From Lentzea albidocapillata (GTDB taxonomy: Bacteria; Actinomycetota; Actinomycetes; Mycobacteriales; Pseudonocardiaceae), in assembly GCF_000719115.1 (NCBI RefSeq), contig NZ_JOEA01000013.1, positions 62,001 through 126,000 of the forward strand: a stretch of DNA of 64,000 bases, in the 5' to 3' direction. A program made the position numbers and the translations under genes. The notes beneath the pieces are model-generated. The model had not been told where the DNA came from and searched no databases. It saw only the letters and a program-made list of their open reading frames with translations. Of this stretch, positions 43,954-58,669 are shown one piece after another (the stretch's first letter is position 1; the number at the start of each line of letters is the position of its first letter).

Positions 43954-45179
43954 TCACGCGGGGAACCAAGCTCAAGATCGGCGCGTTCGTGGTCGTCGCG
44001 TTGCTGGGCGTGTCCTACGTCAGCGCGACGTACGTCGGTCTGTTCAAGTCGTCGGCGACGGTCGTGACGATGCAGCTCGCCGACTCCGGTGGCATCTTCA
44101 CCAACGCCGAGGTCACCTACCGCGGCGTCCCGATCGGCCGGGTCGGTCAGCTACGGCTGACCTCGGACGGCATCGAGGTCGACCTGGAGCTGGACGCGGA
44201 CGCGCCTCGCGTGCCCTCCGCGACCGAGGCCGTGGTGGCCAACCGGTCGGCGGTGGGCGAGCAGTACGTGGACCTGCGGCCGAAGAGCGACGGTGCTCCG
44301 TACCTGGAGTCAGGTTCGGTCATCCCGCGCTCGGCCACGAAGACGCCGCCCCCGGTCGACGGACTGCTGTCGAACCTGGACGCCTTCGCGTCGTCGGTGC
44401 CCACGGACTCGTTGAAGATCGTGGTCGACGAGCTGCACACGGCGTTCAGCGGGACCGGCGGCGACCTGCAGGTGCTGATCGACAACACCGCGGCGTTCAC
44501 GGCGGCCGCTCGCGAGCACCTGCCGCAGACCACGCGGCTGTTGCAGGACGGGCGGATCGTGCTGGCCACGCAGGCCGCGTCCGGTGGCGCCATCCGGTCG
44601 TTCAGCGGAGACCTGCGGTTGCTCGCCGAGCAGCTCAAGGCCTCCGACGGCGACCTGCGGCGGTTGATCGTGGCCGTGCCGCCGGCGTCCGAGCAGGTGT
44701 CGGCGTTGCTCAAGGAGAGCGGGCCGAACCTCGGGGTGGTCTTCGCGAACCTGCTGACCACGTCGAACATCCTCGTGACCAGGCGTGATGGTTTGGAACA
44801 GATCGCGGTGACGTATCCCATCGCCGTCGGTGGCGGGTTCTCCGTGGCGCCGGGTGACGGGACGGCGCACTTCGGGCTGGCCTTGAACGTGTTCGACCCG
44901 ATGCCGTGCACCGTCGGATACGAGGGCACGACGATTCGTTCCGGTAACGACACCTCTGCTGCACCGCTGAACACGCAGGCGTACTGCGCTCTCGCGCGCG
45001 GGTCGGCGACCTCGGTGCGAGGCTCGCAGAATGCGCCATATGGTGGAACGCCGACCACGCCGGTCGGCAACGCGACGACCCAGCCGGGTCAGGAGCAGAC
45101 GGGGCAGACCGCCGGGCCGGAGGTGCCGTTGCTGACGTCGCTGGGCCAGCTGCTGGGCTTGCCGGAGGGAAAGAAGTAG
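43950..45179 (+). CDS. Mce family protein, sixth
   Basis: 409 aa. Anchor helix (LKIGAFVVVALLGVSYVSAT), Mce domain (GGIFTNAEVTYRGVPIGRVG, ANRSAVGEQYVDLRP), helical region and a Thr/Pro/Gln-rich C-terminus. It completes the set of six. Its stop overlaps the next GTG by one base. Confidence 0.93.
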   Translation: MITRGTKLKIGAFVVVALLGVSYVSATYVGLFKSSATVVTMQLADSGGIFTNAEVTYRGVPIGRVGQLRLTSDGIEVDLELDADAPRVPSATEAVVANRSAVGEQYVDLRPKSDGAPYLESGSVIPRSATKTPPPVDGLLSNLDAFASSVPTDSLKIVVDELHTAFSGTGGDLQVLIDNTAAFTAAAREHLPQTTRLLQDGRIVLATQAASGGAIRSFSGDLRLLAEQLKASDGDLRRLIVAVPPASEQVSALLKESGPNLGVVFANLLTTSNILVTRRDGLEQIAVTYPIAVGGGFSVAPGDGTAHFGLALNVFDPMPCTVGYEGTTIRSGNDTSAAPLNTQAYCALARGSATSVRGSQNAPYGGTPTTPVGNATTQPGQEQTGQTAGPEVPLLTSLGQLLGLPEGKK

Positions 45180-45679
45180 TGCGGATCTTCACGGTGGTCG
45201 CCGCGGTACTGGCGGTGCTGACGTTCGGCTTCGCCGCGTACTCGGGCGTGGCCTGGTACTCGGCGTCGCACTCGTCCGAGTCGTCGTTCGCCGCGGCGCG
45301 CGACGAGGCCCTGCGGTCGGGTCAGGTCGGCGTCACGAACTTCCTGACCCTCGACTACAAGAAGGTCGACGAGGACCTGCAGCGCTGGCTCAACTCGTCG
45401 ACCGGCGACCTGCGCGCCGAGATCGACAAGGACAAGGACTCGCGCAAGAAGCAGCTGGTCGACGCCAAGTCCGTGACGACGTCGAAGGTGCTGGACGCCG
45501 CGATCACCGAGCTGGACGACCGCGCCGGCAGCGCGTCGATGATCGCCGTGGTCGAGAGCACCGTGACGCCCGACGGCGGCCAGAAGGTCACCAAGATCAA
45601 CCGGTACCTGACCAAGCTCACCCGCACCGAGGACGGCTGGAAGCTGAGCCAGCTGGGTCCGCTGCGGTCAGGCGTCTGA
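45179..45679 (+). CDS. Mce-associated membrane protein, first
   Basis: 166 aa with one N-terminal helix (IFTVVAAVLAVLTFGFAAYS) and a periplasmic domain of the Mas type (DEALRSGQVGVTNFLTLDYK near residue 45, ending WKLSQLGPLRSGV). Such proteins, encoded behind mce operons, stabilise the transporter. It is translationally linked to the sixth mce gene. Confidence 0.88.
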   Translation: MRIFTVVAAVLAVLTFGFAAYSGVAWYSASHSSESSFAAARDEALRSGQVGVTNFLTLDYKKVDEDLQRWLNSSTGDLRAEIDKDKDSRKKQLVDAKSVTTSKVLDAAITELDDRAGSASMIAVVESTVTPDGGQKVTKINRYLTKLTRTEDGWKLSQLGPLRSGV

Positions 45680-45709
45680 TCCGGCCAGAGCTGATTGGAA
45701 CGAGTGCAC

Positions 45710-46546
45710 GTGCCCCCATCCCGCCGCCGCCCCATCCCCACGCCGCCCGCCGGAGGCCGTCCCAAGGTCGCCGGCCTGAACCGGCGCGCGTCCGCCGAGC
45801 ACGCGGCAGAGCCTGCCGTGGAGCCCGCTGCCGAGGCCGTGGTCGAGGACGTGACGCCGGAGGTCGTGCCCGACCCGGTGGCCGAAGAGGCAGACCTCAA
45901 GGCGCCGGAGGCGGTCAAGTGGACGCCGCCCCCCATCAAGTCGCTCGTTCTGAAGCCGGCCGCCCAGAAGGAGCCTGCCGACGAGGCCGAGCCGGTCACC
46001 GGGACGACCAGCCTGAAGGACGGCTGGGTGCTCCCGGTGGCGCTGCTCCTGGTCGCGGTGCTGCTGGGCGGCCTGGGCACGTTCTTCCTGGTGAAGTCGC
46101 GCTCGGTGTCCTACGACGCCGCCCTGGTCGACTCGGCCACCACCTCGGCGGTCAACGGCCAGGTCCGTGAGGCCGTGGAGAAGGCGTTCTCGTACAACTT
46201 CGCCGACGTCGAGTCCACCGAGAAGGCCGCCAAGGAACTGCTCACGGGCAAGGCCCTGTGCCAGTACAACGCCGTGTTCGGCCCCGTGAAGGAGGTCGCG
46301 CCGCAGCAGAAGCTGATCGTGACCGTCCGCGTGGTGTCATCAGCCGTGTCGTCGCTCAAGGACGACCGCGCCACCGTGCTCGTGTTCGCCGACCAGGTCA
46401 CCACCCGCACCACCGACAACCAGTCGGGCGGCGGCACCGCCATGCTCCGCGTGAGCGCGGTCGACGACGGCGGCCGGTGGAAGATCGACAACATGGAGAT
46501 GTTCGGCGCCACGGTGGATCAGAACCGCCAACTCGAGGGCTGCTGA
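45710..46546 (+). CDS. Mce-associated membrane protein, second
   Basis: About 278 aa. GTG 45710 is preferred because GGAACGAG lies five bases before it; an earlier TTG (45695) and GTG (45704) are in frame. The first about 100 residues are cytosolic, Pro/Glu/Ala-rich and disordered. One membrane helix (VLPVALLLVAVLLGGLGTFF) and a Mas-like exterior domain follow (AVEKAFSYNFADVESTEKAA, IDNMEMFGATV). It is the last gene of the mce operon. Confidence 0.85.
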   Translation: MPPSRRRPIPTPPAGGRPKVAGLNRRASAEHAAEPAVEPAAEAVVEDVTPEVVPDPVAEEADLKAPEAVKWTPPPIKSLVLKPAAQKEPADEAEPVTGTTSLKDGWVLPVALLLVAVLLGGLGTFFLVKSRSVSYDAALVDSATTSAVNGQVREAVEKAFSYNFADVESTEKAAKELLTGKALCQYNAVFGPVKEVAPQQKLIVTVRVVSSAVSSLKDDRATVLVFADQVTTRTTDNQSGGGTAMLRVSAVDDGGRWKIDNMEMFGATVDQNRQLEGC

Positions 46547-46684
46547 ACCGCACGCGCGTCCCGATCGTTTGGCTCGGGCCGGTGTCGGGTACCCGATCTT
46601 CGTCCCCTAAGATCAACTTCGCCGCGAGGACGTCACAGGAGCCCCGGATGCACCGTGGACACGTCCTCCGCCAGCCCTGACACG

Positions 46685-46700
46685 CGTGATCTCGATCACA
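46685..46700. promoter_or_regulatory. CRP-type operator candidate upstream of rpoB
   Basis: CGTGA-TCTCGA-TCACA matches the CRP/FNR-family consensus TGTGA-N6-TCACA at 9 of 10 fixed positions. It lies 375 bases before the rpoB start and 139 after the last mce-linked gene. The gap 46547-47059 holds no gene that I can support. Confidence 0.5.
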
Positions 46701-47004
46701 CAAATCTCGTGGCGCTCTGTAAGTCCACTTGAGGCCGTCAACTTCCCGCCAAAACGGCCGCACACGTGTTTGTGCAGGTCAAATGGGTGACCCCGAGTAA
46801 ACAACGCTCCATCCAGAGGGTGGATCGAGCCGCAACATCTTGACTGCGCGCTCATGCAGGGTCACTCTGTCGGTGAGCAACAGGAGGGTCCTTCCAGGTG
46901 CCTCTCGACAGTCGCCGTGCGCGTGGCTAGACTGCCCCTTTGCGCTGCCCATTTTCCGCTTGCCCTTCGCCGAGAGCGTGGATTAGTCGAGCAGCGCCGC
47001 ACCC

Positions 47005-47033
47005 TTGACAGCCGTGCTAGTTCGCTCTAGCCA
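47005..47033 (+). promoter_or_regulatory. candidate proximal rpoB promoter
   Basis: TTGACA (47005-47010), a 17-base spacer and TAGCCA (47028-47033). The -35 is perfect and the -10 is poor. It would place the start of transcription about 20 bases before the TTG start codon. More promoters may lie further upstream. Confidence 0.45.
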
Positions 47034-47059
47034 GCTATTTGTCCCTGGAAGGACGCATC

Positions 47060-50545
<3,486 letters not shown>

Positions 50546-50555
50546 TCACCTCGCA

Positions 50556-50596
50556 GGCCGGTGAAGGGGATGCCTCCCGCGTCCCCTTCACCGGCC
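50556..50596 (+). promoter_or_regulatory. perfect hairpin between rpoB and rpoC
   Basis: 15-bp arms 50556-50570 and 50582-50596 with an 11-base loop, starting 10 bases after the rpoB stop. No T-run follows. It may be a processing or messenger-stability element, or a partial terminator that tunes the rpoC level. Confidence 0.65.
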
Positions 50597-50647
50597 CTCC
50601 GACCAGCTCCTTTTGCCACCGATCCAAAAAAGGGGAAGAGAGTAGAC

Positions 50648-54544
<3,897 letters not shown>

Positions 54545-54556
54545 GTGAGTTGCTTT

Positions 54557-54593
54557 ACGGCCCTCTGGAGCTTTGGCTTCGGGGGGCCGTTTT
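54557..54593 (+). terminator. hairpin terminator after rpoC
   Basis: ACGGCCC (54557-54563) pairs with GGGCCGT (54584-54590), followed by TTT, 12 bases after the rpoC stop. Confidence 0.75.
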
Positions 54594-54637
54594 GCGTTTC
54601 CTCGGGTTTGTGTGGCGCGACTCTTGTGGGTGGTTGG

Positions 54638-54716
54638 CTTGCGGGCGGCCTGGTTGCGGTTGCGTGCTTCCCCTGGGGGCGCTGCCCCCAGACCCCCGGC
54701 AATCTGATCAGGGGGT
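54638..54716. repeat. dispersed intergenic repeat, copy B
   Basis: Second copy of the element at 35305-35380, with the same GCGGGCGGC, GTTGCGTGCTT, CTGGGGGC/GCCCCCAG stem and CGGCAATCTGATCAGGG. It again lies just behind a terminator. The gap 54545-54907 contains only this repeat and a palindrome; I see no gene. Confidence 0.75.
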
Positions 54717-54836
54717 CCACGCCGTCAGCGGGTTGATGGCACGCCTGTTGAGTTGGGCGGCTGCCTGTTGCGTAGCTGGGTGCGTTGGCGGTGGGGTCCC
54801 ATCACGAGCCGAGCCAAGAGCGGGCCACATGCAGGT

Positions 54837-54879
54837 AGGGGTGTCAACTCGACGAAAAGCGTGTCGAGTTGACACCCCT
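54837..54879. repeat. perfect 17-bp-arm palindrome
   Basis: Arms AGGGGTGTCAACTCGAC (54837-54853) and GTCGAGTTGACACCCCT (54863-54879) with a 9-base loop. It lies 28 bases beyond the end of the minus-strand DUF4287 gene, so it could be its terminator, but no T-run is present. Confidence 0.7.
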
Positions 54880-54907
54880 CCGAGGGGACCCCTGCTTTGG
54901 CCTGCCG

Positions 54908-55189
54908 TCAGCGGTTGGCGATTCCGTCCAGGCGGAGCGTTGTCGAGTCGTCTCGGTGGCTGCCGTTGGTGCCGACGTGCTTCTCGCTGATCTGTGCGCC
55001 GTTCTTCAGCACGTGGTAGAGCGCCATGCCGTGGCCTCGGCCCAGGTCGTAGTCGGTCTTCAGCCAATCCAGGACCACGCCTGCCTTCGTGGTGCCATCG
55101 AAGCCGCGTTCTGCGGCTGCCGTCAGCAGTTCGGCCGGGGTCTTGCCGGTCTTCTTCTCCGCGCCGTCGAGGTAGGCCTGGAAGGACAT
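54908..55189 (-). CDS. DUF4287-domain protein
   Basis: Small protein of 93 aa. The sequence MSFQAYLDGAEKKTGKTPAE, GRGHGMALYHVLKNG and KHVGTNGSHRD is diagnostic of DUF4287, a family of unknown function common in actinobacteria and found fused to or beside DUF5655 proteins. ATG 55187-55189 has GGAG in front and a good promoter 27 bases upstream. It is monocistronic. Confidence 0.88.
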   Translation of the reverse strand: MSFQAYLDGAEKKTGKTPAELLTAAAERGFDGTTKAGVVLDWLKTDYDLGRGHGMALYHVLKNGAQISEKHVGTNGSHRDDSTTLRLDGIANR

Positions 55190-55215
55190 CGTGGTCTCCG
55201 TTCGTCGTTGAACAG

Positions 55216-55245
55216 AGCGTAGGACAACTCTGGCTGTCTTGACAA
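55216..55245 (-). promoter_or_regulatory. promoter of the DUF4287 gene
   Basis: On the minus strand, TTGTCA (55240-55245), an 18-base spacer and TACGCT (55216-55221), 27 bases before the ATG. A GACAA-N6-TTGTC dyad overlaps the -35 box and may be an operator. Confidence 0.6.
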
Positions 55246-55295
55246 GAAAATTTGTCGGTGACTGGTTGTGGATGCCTGATTTGTTGGGAGTCTGG

Positions 55296-55733
55296 CTAGC
55301 GGCGGCGGGCTCTTGCCAGGGATCGGGCTCGGATGACCAGGTCGTCCACCAGGTGCTCGTCGACCAGGGGTGGGATGCCGGACTCGTCGGTGCAGCAGCG
55401 GGGTTTGGTGCGCTTCTCCGAGAGGCGGGGGCGGACTCCGGCCATCTCGTAGAGGGCTTCGTAGAGGTCCTGGCCTGGGTCGTCGTCGTGTGGGCCCACC
55501 AGGAGCACCCACACGACTTCTGGTGAGGGGAAGGCGACTACTACGCGGTCGGCGCCTCGGAGGTGTTTCACGCAGAGGCGCGGTAGGGGTTCTGGGCCCG
55601 TCACGCGGTAGCCGAGTGCTGCGCAGCCCGAGTGGGCGAGTTCGTCCAGGAAGCGTTCGTAGGCCACGCGGGCTCGGCCGCGCAGGCCGTTCGCCTGGGC
55701 GTGTGCGGTGGGGGTTTCCACTACCTCGATCAA
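55296..55733 (-). CDS. putative RelE-like toxin of a two-gene cassette
   Basis: 145 aa, unnamed. The middle part (LPRLCVKHLRGADRVVVAFP, VVWVLLVGPHDDDPGQDLYE, ALYEMAG) looks like the beta-sheet core and C-terminal helix of RelE/HigB-type toxins, which usually read R-x-L-x-(G)x-R-V-x-(F/Y) and end in HxxxYE. The N-terminal and Arg-rich C-terminal parts are extra. ATG 55731-55733 overlaps the upstream helix-turn-helix gene by 4 bp, as in type II toxin-antitoxin pairs with the antitoxin first. Function is inferred from architecture and a weak motif only. Confidence 0.6.
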   Translation of the reverse strand: MIEVVETPTAHAQANGLRGRARVAYERFLDELAHSGCAALGYRVTGPEPLPRLCVKHLRGADRVVVAFPSPEVVWVLLVGPHDDDPGQDLYEALYEMAGVRPRLSEKRTKPRCCTDESGIPPLVDEHLVDDLVIRARSLARARRR

Positions 55734-56176
55734 ACTGGGCGGACCACGCGTCCCTTGCCGCTGCGCATCTCGTCGAGGGACGAGGCCAGGTCGGGGCGGT
55801 CCAGCAGTGACTGGTCGCTCAGGCGGCGGTGGACTTCGTCGATGAGGCCGCGGGTCTTGCCTGCGCGGCGGAGGTCGGACACCAGGTGGAGGACCTCGTG
55901 CAGGCGCACGGTGTCGAGCAGCATGCGGGGTTCCTGGCTGTGGATGGCGAGTACGCCTTCGCGGGCCCAGGCCTTGACGGTCTTCTCGGTGAGGTCGAGC
56001 AGTTCGCCTGCCACCACGGGACGTACCGGCGGGGCTTGGCGAAGGGTCTTGGCCACCACACCGTCCAGGCGGCGACGGCGTTCGTCGCCTTCCGACAGGG
56101 ATGACGCGACGGCTTCCAGCTCTTCGATCGTGTCGAAGAGGTCGCGGATGTGGGCGGCCTCGGTCGCGACAGACAT
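55730..56176 (-). CDS. putative antitoxin / helix-turn-helix repressor
   Basis: 148 aa. The N-terminal half is helical (HIRDLFDTIEELEAVASSLS). The middle carries an excisionase/MerR-like DNA-binding helix (AGELLDLTEKTVKAWAREGV, LDTVRLHEVLHLVSDLRRAG). It is the first gene of the cassette, with GGGAGGAG six bases before ATG 56174-56176. The promoter just upstream is covered by an inverted repeat, so autoregulation is likely. Confidence 0.65.
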   Translation of the reverse strand: MSVATEAAHIRDLFDTIEELEAVASSLSEGDERRRRLDGVVAKTLRQAPPVRPVVAGELLDLTEKTVKAWAREGVLAIHSQEPRMLLDTVRLHEVLHLVSDLRRAGKTRGLIDEVHRRLSDQSLLDRPDLASSLDEMRSGKGRVVRPV

Positions 56177-56189
56177 GGCTACTCCTCCC

Positions 56190-56231
56190 GTTGACTACCG
56201 ATTATCCACCTGTTTCTCGGTAGTCGTCAAC
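56190..56231 (-). promoter_or_regulatory. promoter with overlapping operator for the toxin-antitoxin-like cassette
   Basis: On the minus strand TTGACG (56225-56230), an 18-base spacer and GATAAT (56201-56206) form one of the best promoters in the window. The dyad GACTACCGA (56193-56201) / TCGGTAGTC (56217-56225) overlaps the -10 box and the spacer. The messenger leader would be only about 18 bases. Confidence 0.7.
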
Positions 56232-56258
56232 GGCCCCGGACCAGAGATCCGGGGCCGT
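56230..56258. terminator. hairpin terminator of the zinc-ribbon gene
   Basis: ACGGCCCCGGA (56230-56240) and TCCGGGGCCGT (56248-56258) pair perfectly around a 7-base loop, 7 bases beyond the stop of the minus-strand gene ending at 56266. Confidence 0.8.
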
Positions 56259-56265
56259 CGCGCAC

Positions 56266-56583
56266 TCAGGAGGAAAAGAAGAGACCACCGAGGCCGCGGT
56301 GCTTGCGGTGGCCGTAGCCGCCGCCGTAGCCCGCGTGACCGCCGTGGTGGTGGTGGACCTGCTGCGGCGCGGCACCCCAGGCAGGCTGGGCCGGCTGCGG
56401 GTAGGCGGCGGGCGGCGGCGCCGGAGCGGCGGGCGGCGGCGCCTGCATCTGGGCCTCGAGGCGCGTGATCGACTCGAGCTCGCCGTAGTCGAGGAAGACC
56501 CCGCGGCAGCCGTCGCACTGCTCGATGTGAACGCCCATGCGGTCGAACGTGCGCATGTTCGCATGACACTTGGGACACTGCAT
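56266..56583 (-). CDS. zf-TFIIB-type zinc-ribbon protein
   Basis: 105 aa. The N-terminal half is a zinc ribbon with CPKC near residue 3 and CDGC near residue 23, followed by RGVFLDYGELESITRLE, diagnostic of the zf-TFIIB family. The C-terminal half is Pro/Ala-rich, then His/Gly-rich (QQVHHHHGGHAGYGGGYGHR), which could bind extra metal. GGAGG precedes ATG 56581-56583. It is separated from the kinase gene upstream by 40 bp and may share its transcript. Function unknown. Confidence 0.85.
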   Translation of the reverse strand: MQCPKCHANMRTFDRMGVHIEQCDGCRGVFLDYGELESITRLEAQMQAPPPAAPAPPPAAYPQPAQPAWGAAPQQVHHHHGGHAGYGGGYGHRKHRGLGGLFFSS

Positions 56584-56623
56584 CGTGGTGAGCCTCCTGC
56601 GGTGGGACCGGACAAAAACGATA

Positions 56624-57454
56624 TTAGCCGCGGTCACTGCTCTCGTGCGTCGCGACGATCCGACGACAGGCTTCAACCAGCGGTTCCACTGCCTGCAGCC
56701 CGGACATGAGTGCCCGTGCTGCCATCTGCACAACGTACGCCTGGGCCGGGATGTTGAGTGCTTCCCATTCGGATGTCGGCAGAGCCACACCACCCGTTTC
56801 ACGGTAGGCGTTGAGGAACCGCGCCCACAGGTCATCGGGCAGCACCCCCGCGGCGAACAAAGCCGCAGGTCGCGCCAGGTCCCACACCGGATCGCCGACG
56901 CCGAGATCGTCCACGTCGATGAGCCGCCAGCCACCCCGGTGCACCAACTGCCCGAGATGCCAATCGCCGTGGATCAACGCACGGCCGTTCATGTCCAACG
57001 GAGGCAAGACTTCATACGCGCGCAGCACGACATCGGCATGCGGCAGGTCCGGTGACAACGCCTCAATAGCGCGCACAATCCGTTCCGGTGTACCGGCCAC
57101 AGGCCCTCGCACGGGCAACGAGTGCAGCTTCGCCAGCAGTGCCGCGCTTTCCTCCCACGGCGCGCCATCGGGATCCGCCTGACTCACCGGCGATCCGTAC
57201 GGCCACACCGTCACCGGCCGGTCGTCCACGAACTGCAACGGCTTCAGCGGCGCCAGCATCAACTCGGGATGCGCCGCCGCGATCTCCACCCGCTGCCGCA
57301 ACGCCTCCACGTCGGTGTCCGCGGGATGCGCCTTGGCCACCACGTCGCCCACGCGCACCACCACGACGTCACCGCGGTCGCCGCCGAGCACCTCCGGGTC
57401 GGCGGAAGAGCCGGTCAGCGAGGCCATCGCCCTGATCAGGTCGTCCACGCGCAC
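56624..57454 (-). CDS. APH-family phosphotransferase
   Basis: 276 aa with a protein-kinase-like fold of the aminoglycoside/choline kinase group. The catalytic loop reads ALIHGDWHLGQLV (HGDxHxxQ, where Asn is usual in the last place) and the metal site RLIDVDDLGVGDPVWDLAR. The N-terminal part has the glycine-poor nucleotide loop typical of the family. GTG 57452-57454 is the start. The substrate could be an antibiotic or a small metabolite; resistance cannot be claimed from the sequence. Confidence 0.85.
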   Translation of the reverse strand: MRVDDLIRAMASLTGSSADPEVLGGDRGDVVVVRVGDVVAKAHPADTDVEALRQRVEIAAAHPELMLAPLKPLQFVDDRPVTVWPYGSPVSQADPDGAPWEESAALLAKLHSLPVRGPVAGTPERIVRAIEALSPDLPHADVVLRAYEVLPPLDMNGRALIHGDWHLGQLVHRGGWRLIDVDDLGVGDPVWDLARPAALFAAGVLPDDLWARFLNAYRETGGVALPTSEWEALNIPAQAYVVQMAARALMSGLQAVEPLVEACRRIVATHESSDRG

Positions 57455-57501
57455 AGTGAATCAGTTCGCCGATCAGGCGGGCCGCGCTCCACCTCCGGGG
57501 C

Positions 57502-57951
57502 TCACCTGGTGATGCAGATCGTCTTCATCGGCTGCGAGTACGTCTTCGAGTCCTCACCCGCGCACAGCTCCCGGTCCGACTTGCCGTCGACGACCTTCGT
57601 GACCTTGCGCGTCCCGGCCCCGCACGCCACCCGTTCGAAGTACTGGTTGACCGCCTTGAGGCAGTCGCCCTCCTGCACGTTGAGGACGTAGCAGAGCCGC
57701 GTCGTGCCGTTCTTCCTCGACCGTCCGGACGACTCGTCCAGGTAGTCGCCGGTCGGGCACATCGTGCGTCGCTCACGTGAGGACACGCGGTACACGGCCT
57801 CTTGGGACGAACAGTCCACTTCGGCCATTTCGACGTCCGTGTTGTTGACGTCGACCTGTTTCGCGCACTCGCCGACGCCGGCCTGTTCGTGCCAGCCGGA
57901 GCAGCCGGACAGCAGCAGCGCGAGCGTCACGATCAGGACGGCGGGCTTCAT
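57502..57951 (-). CDS. cysteine-rich lipoprotein, downstream copy of a tandem pair
   Basis: 149 aa. Lipoprotein signal MKPAVLIVTLALLLSGC (Cys17). The mature part has eight further cysteines in a regular pattern (GEC, VDC, TMC, RLC, GDC, VAC, ELC, TIC), suggesting four disulfides. The LCYVLNVQEGDC segment resembles actinobacterial LppU-type domains. GGGAGG precedes ATG 57949-57951, and the ATG overlaps the (frameshifted) upstream paralogue by 4 bp. Role in the envelope unknown. Confidence 0.78.
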   Translation of the reverse strand: MKPAVLIVTLALLLSGCSGWHEQAGVGECAKQVDVNNTDVEMAEVDCSSQEAVYRVSSRERRTMCPTGDYLDESSGRSRKNGTTRLCYVLNVQEGDCLKAVNQYFERVACGAGTRKVTKVVDGKSDRELCAGEDSKTYSQPMKTICITR

Positions 57952-58458
57952 GGCCTCCCCAGGCAGACGGTCAAGGCCGACTTCGAGTAATGGTTCGTCT
58001 TCTGTCCCGGCCCACAGCTCTCGTGGGGCCCCGTGACGACTCTCGCCACCTTCACCTCCGCTGCGGGTCCGCACGTGTTCCGCGAGCTCACTGAGTCCGA
58101 ATTTCTTCTTCCCCCACGGCTCCACGCGCTGGAGGCAGTCACCCTCCCGCACGTTGAGCGTCATGCACAGCGTGTCGGCGGTGATGCGCGGCCGTAGGGC
58201 TCGGTAGGGCCCGTCGGGGCACGCTCCGGGGTCTAGCGACCAGTCGGGGGAGTCGACCCTCAGCGCTACCCTGTAAGTGGCGCCGTGGGACGCGCAGTCG
58301 GCCTCTACGAGCTTGATGCTTCGCTTCGCCGCGACCACCGCGTAGCAGTCGCTGGGGGTGGGCGCGGTGCGTTCGTCCTTCAGCTCCTGAGTGAGCACTG
58401 TGAGTCCCGCCACGCACGCAGCCGTGAGCACGCCGGGCACAATCCACTGACGCCCCAT
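57948..58458 (-). pseudogene. cysteine-rich secreted protein, upstream copy, frameshifted
   Basis: ATG 58456-58458 opens a protein with a signal-like helix (WIVPGVLTAACVAGLTVL) and the same cysteine pattern as its neighbour up to LCMTLNVREGDC. The frame then leaves the family: the homologous C-terminus (NTCGPAAEVKVARVV, CGPGQKTNHYSKSALTVC) is in the next frame and ends at 57948, overlapping the next start. The switch lies near 58100-58120, by a GGGGG then AAGAAGAAA run. Unrepaired, the original frame reads through into the downstream lipoprotein. It may be a true mutation, a sequencing error or slippage. Confidence 0.75.
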
Positions 58459-58531
58459 CGCTTTGCGCCTCTCCCAAGCGCAATTCCGCAGGAAGCATGT
58501 CTACTGCAGGCGCGGGTGCGGTACCCCCGTT

Positions 58532-58561
58532 TTGACCCAGGTAGACGTGGGCGGGTATCTT
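58532..58561 (+). promoter_or_regulatory. promoter of the str operon
   Basis: TTGACC (58532-58537), an 18-base spacer and TATCTT (58556-58561). It would give a leader of about 195 nt before rpsL. The region is also the upstream space of the divergent cysteine-rich gene. Confidence 0.65.
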
Positions 58562-58669
58562 TGCTACCTGTGCCCGACCCATGTCGGGCCGCTCCGCGTG
58601 CCCGCGAGGCCGTGGTGTCCTCCACTCGCAGTGGCAGTTGAACTGTTGCTTGCGGACCTTGGGAGCGGG

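Noticed and set aside
43940..44788. 282-codon frame on the plus strand overlapping the sixth mce gene
   Set aside because: High Arg/Gly content typical of an off-frame read of a GC-rich gene; the mce frame is unambiguous.
56624..57454. APH-type kinase as an antibiotic resistance gene
   Set aside because: The kinase motifs fit the wide APH/choline-kinase superfamily and nothing in the sequence or neighbours points to an antibiotic substrate.
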